Source: Dactylellina haptotyla (lineage: Eukaryota > Ascomycota > Orbiliomycetes > Orbiliales > Orbiliaceae). Taken from it: 64,000 nucleotides of DNA. A program made the translations under genes and the position numbers. Positions 33,038 to 45,568 of the stretch are shown here, in pieces. The notes below the pieces were generated by a model. That model was given only the letters and a program-made list of their open reading frames with translations. It made no database searches and had not been told where the DNA came from. Each line of letters starts with the position of its first letter. Within the stretch, counting starts at the first letter, position 1. The stretch spans positions 248,001 to 312,000 of the forward strand of contig CM062385.1 of assembly GCA_031310005.1 (NCBI GenBank). The letters are read 5' to 3'.

Positions 33038-36000
33038 ATGGCGGCGAATCATGTTTTACCACACAACAAGAGGTAACATAATAAAGAAGTTAGAATTCAC
33101 CTGGTCCAACATACCTCAAGGCTAAAATCGTTTCTTTCTTTCTTTCTTTCCAATTTAGGGGTTTGTTTAAATATGGAGTAGAGATCGCCGTCGACCCACC
33201 GAACGCAGTCTGCGAGTAAGTACCAAAAGCGCCGTAAATTTACAAGGTAAACAGGCACACCTAACCCTGACCCGTAACAGTATTGTCTTTACCCATGGAC
33301 TGAGAGGTGGCCAATACTCTACGTGGACCGATACCAGCGGAAAATCGGAAAATCCAATCTGTTGGCCTTGCGATATTTTACCTAAATCCGTCCCTAAAGC
33401 CAGAATTATAATGTACGGATATGACGCGGACATTGTTAATATCTCTGGCCCGGCTTCTCAGAATGCTATCGGCGATCACGCGCAAAATCTGTTGTCGTCA
33501 TTGGCACTAAGGAGGATTAGGTCCGGATCGGTAGGCAATGATTGAAGATACATCTTGATGATACAATGAACTTACACTTTTAAACCAGGGAGACCGTCCA
33601 ATACTATTTCTGTGCCACAGCTTGGGAGGCCTTGTGGTAGAAAATGTAGATTTTCTCTCTATCCTTGCCGTTTTTGATACTATCTAGGTTGATACTGATC
33701 TATTTTGTATAGATGCTGGTTTTATCAGATAGGTCTAACCAGGAACGCGAGGAGAAAGTCTGGAAAGCCACCAAAGAGGTTATATTTTTCGGGACACCTC
33801 ACGCTGGAGCCGATTTAGCGAAATGGGCAGAATATATACGATCTCTTTCAAGAGTCATTGGGAAAGGCAGGTCGCAGTTGTTAGGCGTCCTAGATCGGAA
33901 CTCAGAAGTTCTAGAGATACTACAAAGGGATTTCCACACTCTCTTGAGGAAGTCTGAGACGAATGGCCACAAGGTTCAACTTCTTAATTTCTACGAAGAG
34001 CTTCCCTCTTTCGGCACTACAAAAGTAAGTAACATAGTCTCTCAAATAACAGCTATAAATACTGTGTTTTCGTTGGTTAATTATCTGGTTGTGATATTTC
34101 AGGTTGTGGATGGTCCTTCTGCGAAACTTCCTGGGCATGCAAATATACCTATTCGTCGCGACCACCATGGGCTCACGAAATACTCGAGCCAAGACGATCC
34201 TGACCTTCGTGACAAGATCTTGACTACGCTTGAAGAAAAAGTAGAAGAAATAACTGCAAACTTGCAAATATTGCGGCCCCCAGATCTGCAACAGCCACGC
34301 TCTTTGACTTTAGAAGCATCTTCATCTAATTTAACTGCTATAGGCAACTCCAACGGGGAGAGCTCTTTTGGTGAGTGGGAACGCGAGTACTCTCAGCACT
34401 CTTTGTAGTTAAACCTCAACCTCTGCACGAATTAAAATAGTAGTCTTAGTTGACGCTTCATTCGTGCAGTGAAATAAAGACTCTGTATTCTGAATCTTAC
34501 TCGTATTCTACTTTGCGAATTAAGTTTTAACACAAAAAAGATAAATAAATATTTGTATGCGACCCGCTAACATTTATGTCATGGAGTAAGCTATATCTCA
34601 CGCAAACCCTGAACAGAGCCGTTGGCAATTAATATTAGAGCCTGGTGTTAATTTACCAGATAGGATCATCAAAGCGATCATTAACACCAGAACACGTGAT
34701 CCACCGAGATCTAACGCACAGCCAGGAGTAATGGGGAAGGGCGTCAAGCATACTAACTTGAAAACACTAATACAATCCTTTCACTTCCCAGATTACATAA
34801 CGCCAAATAAAGAAAGGCTGGATACAATTTGCAAAGCCACTTGCGAATGGATACTCGAGAACGAATCTTTCCAGAAGTTCCAAGAAACACCCAAGTCCAT
34901 ATTGTGGATTACAGGAGCGGCTGGTCAAGGCAAGACAGTCCTAGCAGCATATATAGCACGTCATTTCGGATACAGCGCCGACAAACTAGAGACAGATGCC
35001 AAAGATTTTGTTCTTTATATCCAATGCGATGACCAACCTAACTCAAAGTGCCGCCCGATAATTTGCAATCTTATCCATCAGCTTCTCAAAGTTGATGCCT
35101 CTTTAATAGAAAAGGTTGAGGTGTTCACGGACGAGTGTGATCGAGTCCACTTACACCGTTTGTCCAATCCAAACCGCAGAACAGATGACGATAAAGCGGA
35201 CAAAATTTATCTTTGGAAACTATTGCTTCATCTAGTTGAGATTTCGGGCAGAAATCGAGTTTACGCGATAATCGACGGTCTAGACCAATGCATGCTTGAA
35301 ACACAGACTTCATTCATTGAAATCCTTACGAAATGGGGGTGCACTGAAAAGCTTCACCTTGTTTTAACAAGTCGCCCTTACGAGCGGCTGCGAATATCGT
35401 TTATGGATATACCAGAAGAGAATGCTGATCTTAGGCGGCTAGATCTACAAAACCAAAGGAAGCATGTTAGGAAGGATATCGAAACTTTCATTACAACTGG
35501 AGTAGAAAAGTTGGCCAAACTCCGAAGTTACGGGCCAAAGATCAAAGAGCTACTCTTAGAACACCTGCGAGGGGATCAATCAGGCCTCTTTCTACCTGTG
35601 AAGTTGATATTGTTGAGATTAAGAGACGTTCAAGTGATGTGCATTGAAAAAGTGCTACGAAAAATTACAACTGAGGAGATGATGGAGCTTGGTACTCTGT
35701 ATAAAGTGCTCTTTGATGAGATAACATCCAATCCGAATCTCGACCTTCAACCTATAAACTTTCTCTTACACACTTTTCGGCCGCTTACAGTGGTAGAGCT
35801 TGCTTGGGCATGTAAAAAACCCCAAATGGAATTTACAATATCGAACAGCTCAGGTGGCAGCCCCTTCCTAGCCCCGACGGATGAATTTAAAGAGATTCTT
35901 CAAAATTTTAGTAGCGATCTCCAATTTTACCTACCACTTATCCGGATAGGTCAGGGTCAGTTGGTTGAGTTCATTCACCCAACTACGGAAGAATATCTGC

Positions 36001-38390
36001 TCAAACAGTCAAAAATTGCTGCGACATCTAGCAAGCTACTACCCCCAATCGCGTTTCATAAAACCATAGCATTGGATTGCATGAATTATATTTTAATGAT
36101 GTCGAGCCAGATAAAGATAGCAACCAGTTTTGGATCTGCTATTGATCTCCAAAATCGTCACATAATTTTGCGCAACTGCCCTCTCCTTGAGTATTCACTT
36201 ACTTATTGGCATCATCATCTTGCTAAAGCGCTTGAAGGGAAGACAACCCTTTCGGAAGTGCCCCTTGATATCATATCAATAGTCCGTACATTCGACCGTC
36301 GACGCCAAAGTACCCAACATGCGGGTTCTTTCTGGGAGGCTGTAGGAGAATTTTGTGGTTATTTCAAAGGTGTGCCAAGTTTTTCGGAAATTACGTCTAT
36401 TGAGCTATTCAGTTTGCTCGGATTAGGTCCTTTTGCTCGAGAAGCAATAGAGCACGAAAATACGGGATCGATTGTTACACCACTAAAGCTTGCTATTCGT
36501 CGAGGTAATGCAGAGGCAGTTGAGATCTTAATGGGGACTTCGAATTTTCTACAATTAAACAACCAAGAAATGTCAGAAATCATCGACCATGCAAACAATT
36601 GTGGAAATACAATGGTCTTCAGGCAGCTGAATCAGAGAACACAATTGTCGGCGCGCGACGTCGCCTCATCACTGCATACAGCGTTCTCAAATGCTGATTC
36701 GGAACTACGGGATGCAATCGTTGCTGATACCGAGAATCTAAAGCTACGAGACAACGCTGGAATGACTGCTCTTCATCAACTCTTCTTCGCTAGCTCAACC
36801 GAAAGGAGTATGGCTCTGCCATATCAGCTAGAAGCCTATAAAGTCTACGCTATCATACTTTTCTTGATGGCCTACGGTGCCGACTTACGCGCAAGAGACA
36901 ATCTCGGAAACAATCTTCTTCATCACATCTGCTCCAATAGAATGTACGCTAGACTTTTTCTTGTTCAGAAGGTGATTGACCTTGGAGTGGACCCCTTGCA
37001 ACACAACTACCTAGGACGGTTGCCGCTTCACAATGCACTTCATGCGGGTCTAGAACCAATTGTGATCGAATTTCTGCTATCCTTAAGTGGTCCAGCGGCA
37101 GTCGAAGAAGAATCTAACTGCGGCTCGAAACCTCTACATCTCGTAATGCAAGGGATGTCGCCAGTTTTCGGTAGCGAATCTATTTTCGACGAATCCGTTT
37201 CTCTTGTACGGCTCCTGCTCTTGCGTGGCGCTGACCCCGTGGCCAAGAATAGCCATGGAAAGGCGCCTATTGACTATTGTATAAAAGGGCTAGAGGTATT
37301 CCAACTGGTCTACCTTAAACTTGATGGAATAGAGCATTTAAATGTGCTGCATCCGGGAAAAGAGCATCTCCAGCTTACAGGAGATTTTTATTACCAAGCA
37401 ATGTCTAGAGATGGACGTGACAATATGCTAACTTCCTCTGGGGAGATTGGAAATACACTAGAAATAGACCTCCATAGCTTTGGTGATAGTTGGGAGAGAT
37501 ATTGGTCTTCTCGGCCAATTGTAAATCCAGAGTCCCTTGTTCTGGTTCCTCCGAGATATCAGCGAATCAACAGTCAACTATATGAGCCTGAAGATGAAAC
37601 CGACGCTGAAGGAGAGATATATTTCTTGGGGTCCGATTACTACATCTACAACAGATATGAGAAAGAAACCCAGCAACCGTCGATAAACCACGTCCGCGAA
37701 GTGTGTGAAGGACAAGCGTCTAGCAACCGACAAAACCTAGGGTTACTACTATCCTCGCCACCTAGTGCTGAAAGTAGCGAGATCGGCTTGAAGGAAGAAT
37801 TCTTGTCCAATGAAGAAGGCCTCCTAGGAGCCTCTCTTTCCCCAGGCTTGATGAACGGTCCGGAAAATATCTCTCAATCAAGTAGAAGCGAAAGTCTTGA
37901 AAATACAATAAAGTGCCCAGAACCTCGGGGCAGTAACCCAGGAAAAATGGGATCAGAGACAATTAGCGAGGCACTAACATCTCCGGCTACACAGCTGGCC
38001 ACAATGGGGTCCTCAAACGCCAATAACCCCGTAAGAAATGCAACTGAAAAATATACTTACCCCATGCCAGAAAGCGATTCGAGAATCAATGCAGTCCCAA
38101 TCATTACAATTGAGGCACCGGGCACTCAAACAACTCAAGAGGAGCTGACTGCAACCCCTTGGCACCAAGATATTCCACCAGCAGATAAACAAACAATAGG
38201 AGGAGTGCAATACGAAAATTCCACGCCAGGTCTTTCAACTCCGGAGAACGGATCCCAGCCATTAATTCCAGTAGATGGCGCTGTAGATGTAGAACAAGGA
38301 CAAAACACGCGGAAACTCAAAAAGTCAAGGTCGTGTCATGAATTCGTAACGCATTTTGAAACTACAATCAACGCTATATTCGGGAGATAA
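33038..38390 (+). CDS. NLR-type receptor: SesB-like hydrolase + NACHT + degenerate ankyrin repeats
   Basis: Six exons (33038-33072, 33159-33215, 33281-33530, 33599-33655, 33713-34370, 34591-38390) sum to exactly 1619 codons. The N-terminal SesB-like alpha/beta-hydrolase has 'IVFTHGLRGG' (oxyanion region), 'LFLCHSLGGLVVE' (nucleophile Ser125), 'FFGTPHAGAD' and, near its end, 'IPIRRDHHGLTKYSS', where the catalytic His is expected. The NACHT domain has a Walker A 'GAAGQGKT' (residues 461-468), a Walker B-like 'AIIDGLDQC' and 'TSRPYERL'. Residues about 1077-1253 hold loose ankyrin-like repeats such as 'DNLGNNLLHHICSN' and 'LGRLPLHNALHAG'. The last 365 residues are polar and probably disordered. 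The key join is the 34371-34590 intron: GTGAGT donor, CTAAC branch site 20 bases before the acceptor, correct phase. If it is not used, two adjacent genes result. The probable role is a STAND-type sensor in non-self recognition. Confidence 0.83.
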
Positions 38391-39928
38391 AATGTCTGTA
38401 AGGATCGTCTTCCTGTCTTAAAGTTGCTAGATACCTCAGTAGATTTCCCACCAGAGATAGAATCCCATAAGTATATTCTTCCTCACAGTCTATTATTACT
38501 TCCCTTTACACCTTGTTACTAGAATACTATATATATATACATATAGCTCAGCCTTAGTCTTGTATAGCTTATATAATGTTTATTATGATATATAATTAGT
38601 AGATGTTGTTTCTCGAGATGTCTGTTCAGGTAGTGAACATCAAGTAATAGGATACCCTTGTAAAGGAGAGTTTTATAGAGTGGCCGACTACAATATAGTT
38701 ATTCGAGCACAGCTACAGCGCGAAAAGTAGGCAGCGACCATAATCCCACTCTTCGTTTTACAATACTCCAAACGATAATATAAGACTGTAAATATAACCT
38801 TATCTCGAGTAATCAGTAACAGTTCCAAAACAAAAGACTAACCAACAACGCACCTTGACCTGAGCTTCCACAAGTCCACACGTGCGTTGCTGTAAAACTC
38901 CACATTAATTAAACACATAGGATCACCTATCCTGTTTCAATTGCGCAAACGCACATGGGGTAGGTAAGCTACCCTAGCAATAGTGTGTATAAAACTCTCG
39001 TTGCCGTATCAATTTGGGTTCTTATAAGGCTGACGATATTACATTTTTCCAACCCAACTTACCCCGGTCTCTTCACCCCAGCTCGATTTAAGCGCTCAAT
39101 GCGACGCATGCACACCACGGCCGATCTTAATACCCAACTTGCTATATACCAGAAGAATCCGTCCGAACCTGATAAATTTTGAAACTTCCATTTCGAATAT
39201 TTTTTGTCCCTCGTGTAGGGTTTGGGGTATGCCCTGCAAGCTTGCTTGTCGGATAGGTATATATCGGGGAGCTCTGAGCTCCAATCGCATCAAAACACTT
39301 TCTTTTCTATAACTCCTGGGATCCTGTCGTGATGTTTAAAATTGTAAGGACTGCGCATAGCGTTCGAAAGAAAGGCAAACACGGCTTCTATGGAGATTTA
39401 ATATTCTTGCAGTGAAGGTCGAGATTGCCGATCGAATTTGCTTATTTCACACTTTATAGCTGTACTGTTTTGGGATGGAAGGAATGAAAGGAATGGAAGG
39501 AAGCTATCGAGTGCCGTCGCTGTCTGGGCAGCCATCAGTACCACGGTACGCTCCGGGGTCCGGGAGGGAACTCTAACCTTGCATCCGCCTCCAGGACCTT
39601 CAAAGTGATAAATTGGAATCAGGGCCGTAGCAATCACGTCTGCCTAGATTTTCTCTAAAAATGCAGCGGCGTCTGCGAATATTATAATTTTAACTGTCGG
39701 ACATATATATTTACAGCGACTATATACAACAACATATGTGGCGACTAACGTCTCGTTCCTCAACTTAACGTTCCTGACAGAGTGAAATGAATCCGGGGAA
39801 GCGAAGATGAAATTTGTTACCAGAGCTATAAACATATTGACGCCCTTTTCTCGCAAGGAGATAAAGCGGGGCACAAAGAGTATGAGAACAGATGTTTTGT
39901 TTTTTGTTTTTCAATAACAGCCTTTCAA
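38391..39928. other. AT-rich intergenic region, no gene supported
   Basis: About 1.5 kb between the NLR-type gene and the end of taxilin. It contains TA-rich runs near 38530. A 65-residue frame at 38985-39182 has no features. Confidence 0.5.
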
Positions 39929-42000
39929 TTAAGACCGGACCTTATTCTGAACTATAGCTTTAGCAGTAACTTGACTATGGTTGTTTATATTCACGCCGGG
40001 TTTCGCCGACGCCGCTGTCACGGCCGCAGACGTCCCATTGACATGATTGCCGTTCGTTGCGGCGGCGGCGGCAGCAGCCTCGGCAGCAATATCCTCAAAC
40101 AACCCTTCGTCTTCCGTCTCGTCGTCGTCTTCTTCATCCTCCTCCTCGGAATCCATGTACTCGCTCCCCTCTTCGCCTTCGTCGTCATCTCCTTCTTCGC
40201 TGCCTTCTTCATCATCCTCCTCCTCCCCGGCGTCAGAGTATTCCTCTTCCTCCTCGGCCTCCTCCACCCCGCGGAGTTTGTTTTCCAGCGCGGTTCGCTC
40301 GGACTGTAAAGCGCGGCAGATATCCTCCAGCTTCGCGCTCTTCTTCTTCGCCGCCTCGAGTTCGCGCTGTTGGCGGGTGCGCTCTTCCGCCATTTCGAGA
40401 ATATTGCGGTTCATCAGGTCGGATTTCCGGGTGAGCGCCATATTCTCCTTTTCCAGCCGCTTCGTCTTCTTGGACATCTCTTCCATCTCCTTTCGAAACG
40501 TGAGGAACAGGTCGTTACTGTTGTTGAGGGTGTCTTCGACCTATTTTTTCCGTATTTCCAAAGTATCAGCCATCCAAACCGTTCCATCTGGTATGCTCCA
40601 GCCTGAGAATATGATCCTACCTGCTTAAACTTCTCGACATAGATGTTGAGCTGCGAGCGAAGTTCGGTTTCGGTCTGCGAGAAAGTTGAGACTTGCGCGT
40701 GTAGAGCCTTCGCCCTCATCGCCTCGGCGTCGGCCTGTTTCCGCTTCTGGTCGTAGCGGGCCAGGTTATACTGCACTTCCAGCTCTTTAGTCCTTAGGAG
40801 GGACTGGAAGTGGAGTTCCCGCATTTCATATTGATCGATCAGCGTTCGGAATTTTAGCTTGATCCTGCAGAAAAATTCGTGTGTCCACCAAATATCAGCC
40901 ACCAAGAATTTCTTCGTGAAAAAAAAACATCTCCGCGAAAAAGAGTCCCAGCTTACAAAGTGTCGACCTCCATGTTGAGAGCCTTGCCGTTGGCGGAGTC
41001 GGTATCCTCCTCCATCCTGTTCTTAATCTCCCAGATGGTGTTCTCGAATTTTGTGGAGAGCTCTTCACGCTTGTCTTTTTCGCTTTGTTCTTTCAACTTG
41101 CTCTCGTCCTAGATGAAATCGCCCTTCGTCGTTACTATGTTGTTCCAAATGCCACCTTGCCGATGTGTATATATAATAGATAGATAGCATTTCGGTGCGA
41201 GAAAAAAAAATACCTTCACCCTCCTGTTCTCCTTCTGCAGTTCGCGACATAGTTGCTCTAGCTTGTTCTTCATGTTGTTGGCCTTCGTCAATTCGCTCCT
41301 ATTGTGGTCCTTCTCCTTCTGCAGCTGGTCGGCTCGTCGTCTGGCTCGGTTGTAGTCCCGCTCGAGTTTCTTCATCTCCTGGAAAAGCTCGCTGTACTTT
41401 TGTTGTATCGCTTCGACTTTCGCAAGATGGTCTTCTCGGTTGTTGACGAGGTCTGCCAGCTCCTTGTTCGCCTTCCGGACCGCTCGGGCTGCGGGTAAAA
41501 TATGGTGTTAGAATGATCGGTTGCGGAGGGGTATATCGAGACCTGCGGTTTCTGATTCCTCACCCATGGCCTTGTCTTCTTCCTCCTCCAGCGATACATC
41601 TGTTTCGAGCTGTGAGATTCGGGTCGTCAAGAGGTTGTATCCCTGTGTGTAAAAGAAGAAGAAAAATTGGTGAAGCACCAAAGTATCAGAATATGTGACG
41701 AGAAAAGAAGGGGGGGAAACCGAAGAAAAACCACATCGTGGCATCCTCCCGCTAGAGAAAAATCAAAAACAGAGCATCATTTCTTCCTCAGCTAACCTCG
41801 TTCGGATCTACCGGTTTCTTCTTCGCCCCCGCTTTTTTCGCAGCCTGGCTGCCCGGGGCGGGATGGTGGTTCGCGGGACCATGAGAATCGATGCCATTAG
41901 GCCCGTGGTCGAGGTGGCCGTTGGAGAGGTGGTCCGAGGTGTCGTGTGCCGGCGAATTGCTGAAGTCGTGGCTTCTGTTCGGTTCCACGGTGGCAGCCAT
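39929..42000 (-). CDS. taxilin-family coiled-coil protein
   Basis: About six exons code for roughly 530 residues. The N-terminus (about 70 residues) is polar and ends in a Lys/Ala-rich piece. The rest of the protein up to about residue 400 is a continuous coiled coil with the taxilin blocks 'MKNKLEQLCRELQKENRRVK', 'KFRTLIDQYEMRELHFQSLL', 'ELEVQYNLARYDQKRKQ' and 'SQLNIYVEKFKQVEDTLNNS'. It ends with 'RALQSERTALENKL', then a Glu/Asp-rich tail and an alanine run. Taxilins bind syntaxins and act in membrane traffic. The acidic tail is coded by a pure CTC/CTT-type triplet-rich stretch (40100-40260, plus strand), so its length may vary between strains. Confidence 0.9.
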
Positions 42001-43445
42001 TCCTCCGGCGGTAGACGAAGAAATTTCGACGACGGGATGGAGAAAAACTCAAAAAAATGCGAGCCTGAACGCCAGAGTCCACGGTGTCGGAGTTCGAGAT
42101 GTGAATTCGACCGGTAGAAAAGTTTTCTGCCAGCGGGGAAAGAGGTAGTTTCTCTCCCAGCCCCCGTTTTCCAGCGAGCAAGCAAAAAAGCAAGAGTTAT
42201 TGGGGCCCTCTGGGCGTCACATAGGGATGAGAGGAGAGCGGGACGGCGAAACGAGTGGGAACCGGACTGCGTTTGCGTATGGAGTATCGATGGATGTGCG
42301 AAGGGAGGGGATCGGCTGGGAAAGGAAGCGGTGAGGGAGAGGTTCCTTGCAGGGGGCGGATGCGGATGATGCGTATATGGATGTGGGATGGTTGGGTGGG
42401 TGTGGATGTTGTCTGGTGGGTGGGTTTGATTGAATCGAACGATCCGATTGATGTGATTGATTGATCGATTTCCAGCAGAAGGAGTTTTGCGAGAAATCTT
42501 TTTTGGTACCTGAGAAAAGTTCAAACACCAGCCAGCCAGCCAGCCCCAGCCGGCTCCCGTCCAAGCAACAAACTTCGGCTGTGTCACGGCTAACCGGATG
42601 CGCTTCTTCCCTGGGCCGGCGAGGGATCGAGGGGGGGACGTCCTGAGGAGAACTAACGACCAAGACGGCGGCGACAGCTGTGGTGATGATGACGATGGCG
42701 ATGGAGATGGCGGTGGCGATGGGGACGATTAGCAGAGAGGTTGTGGTTTAGATTGAATTGCGGTTGAATGACGGAGGACGATGATATCACGGCGTACTCG
42801 ACCGGCCCACCAAACCGGCCCGCCAATTCCAACGTCCCGCAACGCACCCCACCGGCACTCTTCAGGGCACACGTTCATTTACACGGATATCTATACTATA
42901 TACCTAGCTATCTATCTGTATATTTATATCTATATGCCAGATCACGGGCTTGTCTGCAGTGAGCCTATTTGGGTGGCTATACACAAGTTGCTGTGGGGTT
43001 GGAGCATCTCGAACACCCACCCGACAATCACATTTATATATCGTACAGAGGTAGAATAACGCCATCGAGATAAGAAGTTATTTAAAGTCCAGGTTAATTC
43101 TGACATTCAGGCAGCTGCTGGGGATGTGGAGCTGCTACAAGCACGCATCCGGCCATGCCTCCCCTGAACGTTCACGCTGAGAGAATATCCACGGCCCCCT
43201 CCGAACAAACTCTAAATTCCTCATACTGCGACGAAAGTTCGAGCCCATACGATATATAATGCGAGCCTATTAATACGAATGTCCACCGTGGCCCGCCGTG
43301 GTCTTCTCGTGAGCATCCATGGTGTGCACCCAACGTGGGTTTAAAGCATTTATCTCCTCTTCGTCCACTTCAACCAGTGCCGCCTCAGAGAGCTTCTTCC
43401 TGGTTGCTACTCATATACCTCAGTCAGTTATATTGATCACAAAGC
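42001..43445. other. intergenic, divergent promoter region of taxilin and the His-rich gene
   Basis: Contains a GAT/GGC-rich stretch near 42660-42730, GT-rich DNA near 42390-42430 and TA-rich DNA near 42885-42930. No supported gene. Confidence 0.5.
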
Positions 43446-45111
43446 ATGCCGTACGTCTGCTCTGTCGACTGCCAATATTGCAAATCACAGACATCAGGCC
43501 ATCTCCGTCACATCACAAAAACCATGGGTGACCATCATCATCTTCACCACCGTGAGACCGGCGGGAAACTCGCAGGGACGCAGTTGGTGCCGGAGCCCAC
43601 TACCGGAGAATGCAATATCGGGAAAGGACATCACTACCCGCATCACCATCACCATCATCACACTCACGGTGAGCAGGGTGAAATCGTCACACCCGCTGTG
43701 CCCGTCCGCGGGATAGATATCAGCAAACTCCCCGTCAGAGGACAAACACCGCCCTTGGTAGACGTCCATAGGAATCCGTACGATCATCAGCGCAGACACG
43801 ATCATCTGGATGGGCTGATACTCAGTAAAAAGGGAGCCGAGTCTGCGATCATTCATCTTGCAAAAAAGCACGGACTGGACCTCGACGGAGTTAGAGCCAA
43901 AGCCTTAGGTAATTTAACGTGCTATTATGTTCATAAATGATGCATTTTTTACTAAACCGCGAGTTTAGAAAAAGACTTGGAGCATATAGCGACTTCGCTC
44001 TCATATTCGATGATGGCGCAGAGAGTGCACCTAGACCCGCACGCCATGGTAGGGGATGCCCCCACCTTCCAGGTACACCGTGCGAGGATAAGAAGTCTTG
44101 ATTTCAGATCCATCGTGCAAGACTTTGAAACTCTGGGGAACCAATACGGCCCTCCCGCTGACCACCTCAGCGAAGCCGGCAGGTCAAGATACATTGGCGC
44201 TGTGAGTACTGTCATCCCCTCTTTTCAACCCACAATCTCTAATTTTTAGTGAAAAAGGCATTCAATACAATCGTCTCCTGGTTCCGCTTGATGATCTACA
44301 ACCGCCCAGAGCAATCCATCGATGCCGGGGCATCCAAAAAACACGGCCTACGAAACTACTTCAAATGCTTCGGCGGGTGCACGATCCTCGTCGTCGACAT
44401 CCGCCTCAACCTAGGCATCGGCAAGGACCGCCTGACCGCCATCGCCCAGCTCATCGCCGAACTCGAAACCTGCAACCTCAACAACGAGAAACAAGGCTTC
44501 TCCGTCCCCATCATCGGCATCCTCTGCGATGGCTCCTCGTTCGAATTCTTCTCCTACGATGGATACTCTCTAACATTTTCCAGGGGATTACTAGTTTCCA
44601 GATCGGTGCCCGGAAGCACGGCTATCGCACGGGTTACCCTCCCGCCGATAACTCAGGCGACAGGGGTGGAGTATATCCGAGCCCTGCGGCCGCTGTGCGA
44701 GGCATTCTATTTCTTGTTGTTAAAGGGGTTTCTGGCTGGGTTGGAGGCTTACATTCGCCGCGCGAGGGATTATGGGGCTACAGACGGGACGAGGAATTAC
44801 GGATCTGAGAGCGAGTGGGAGCTCGCGCTAGCGAAGGCGGTATTTGCCAGGAATAAGTCTGTCGAGGCTGGTGAAGCTGCTATTGGAGGGAATGTACCAA
44901 AAGCGGAGAAGTTGGCTGAGGAAGCTAAGATTTTACTTGATGAGAGGTAAGTTTTGCCCATTAATTAGATATATACGCATATATATCGACTATTGAGATG
45001 TCAGCTCAAGTGCTAATATAGCTGGGTAGTCTAATGTCGATTCCGACGGGATATCAGCGGCGGGTGTCGTTGATGACAAGTTTTGATATTGCGGATGCGA
45101 GTACGGCGTAG
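43446..45111 (+). CDS. histidine-rich protein of unknown function
   Basis: Four exons (43446-43908, 43969-44205, 44250-44946, 45030-45111) sum to 492 residues with matching phases. The N-terminal part is Gly/His-rich, with a run of seven histidines near 43650, which could bind metal. The start may be the ATG at 43446 or the one at 43524. The C-terminal half has an alpha/beta domain with 'GCTILVVDIRLNLGIGKD' and 'VPIIGILCDGSSFEFFSYDG'. The last block has the flavour of restriction-like (PD-(D/E)XK) folds, where a 'TDG..W.F' strand is common, but I cannot assign it. The 44206-44249 intron is only 44 bases and uses a GTACTG donor, the weakest part of the model. Confidence 0.65.
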
Positions 45112-45568
45112 ATTTGTATTGCATATCTTCATTTCAGTATAATGAATGGACATTACATTACATTTTTTATATAATTTTTTGTTCCATCCGATTGATATAT
45201 ATATAGTAATATATACTGTGCATTCCAACGTAGCGTTCTTTGATTTAGAGCGTGGAATTTAAATTTGAACATTAGATTCAATCCTCATAAGTGAACTCTT
45301 TCCGATGCCAGCAAGAAAAGCAAGAATCTGAGATATAATAAATAAATAGCTGGCTGGATGTCAATTGATTACAAAATGTGAGACGTCGAGACCGGTCCAA
45401 ATGTGTTGCTGCCACCGTCCCGATTTAACTTCAAAAATTTTGAATCTCGGCAACATTCCAATTCCTTTAAACACCACCATCGCGCGACGCCATACCTCGA
45501 CGACATGCCATCGATATAAAAGAAGAGCGAAACCAAGTCAACCTCTCGTTTGCTCTCCCTCCCCAACA
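45112..45568. other. intergenic, upstream of the presequence protease gene
   Basis: AT-rich 3' flank of the His-rich gene, then the presumed CYM1 promoter. Nothing else recognised. Confidence 0.5.

Noticed and set aside
40047-40628. Serine-rich 193-residue plus-strand frame
   Set aside because: Antisense of the acidic taxilin tail; triplet repeats create the run.
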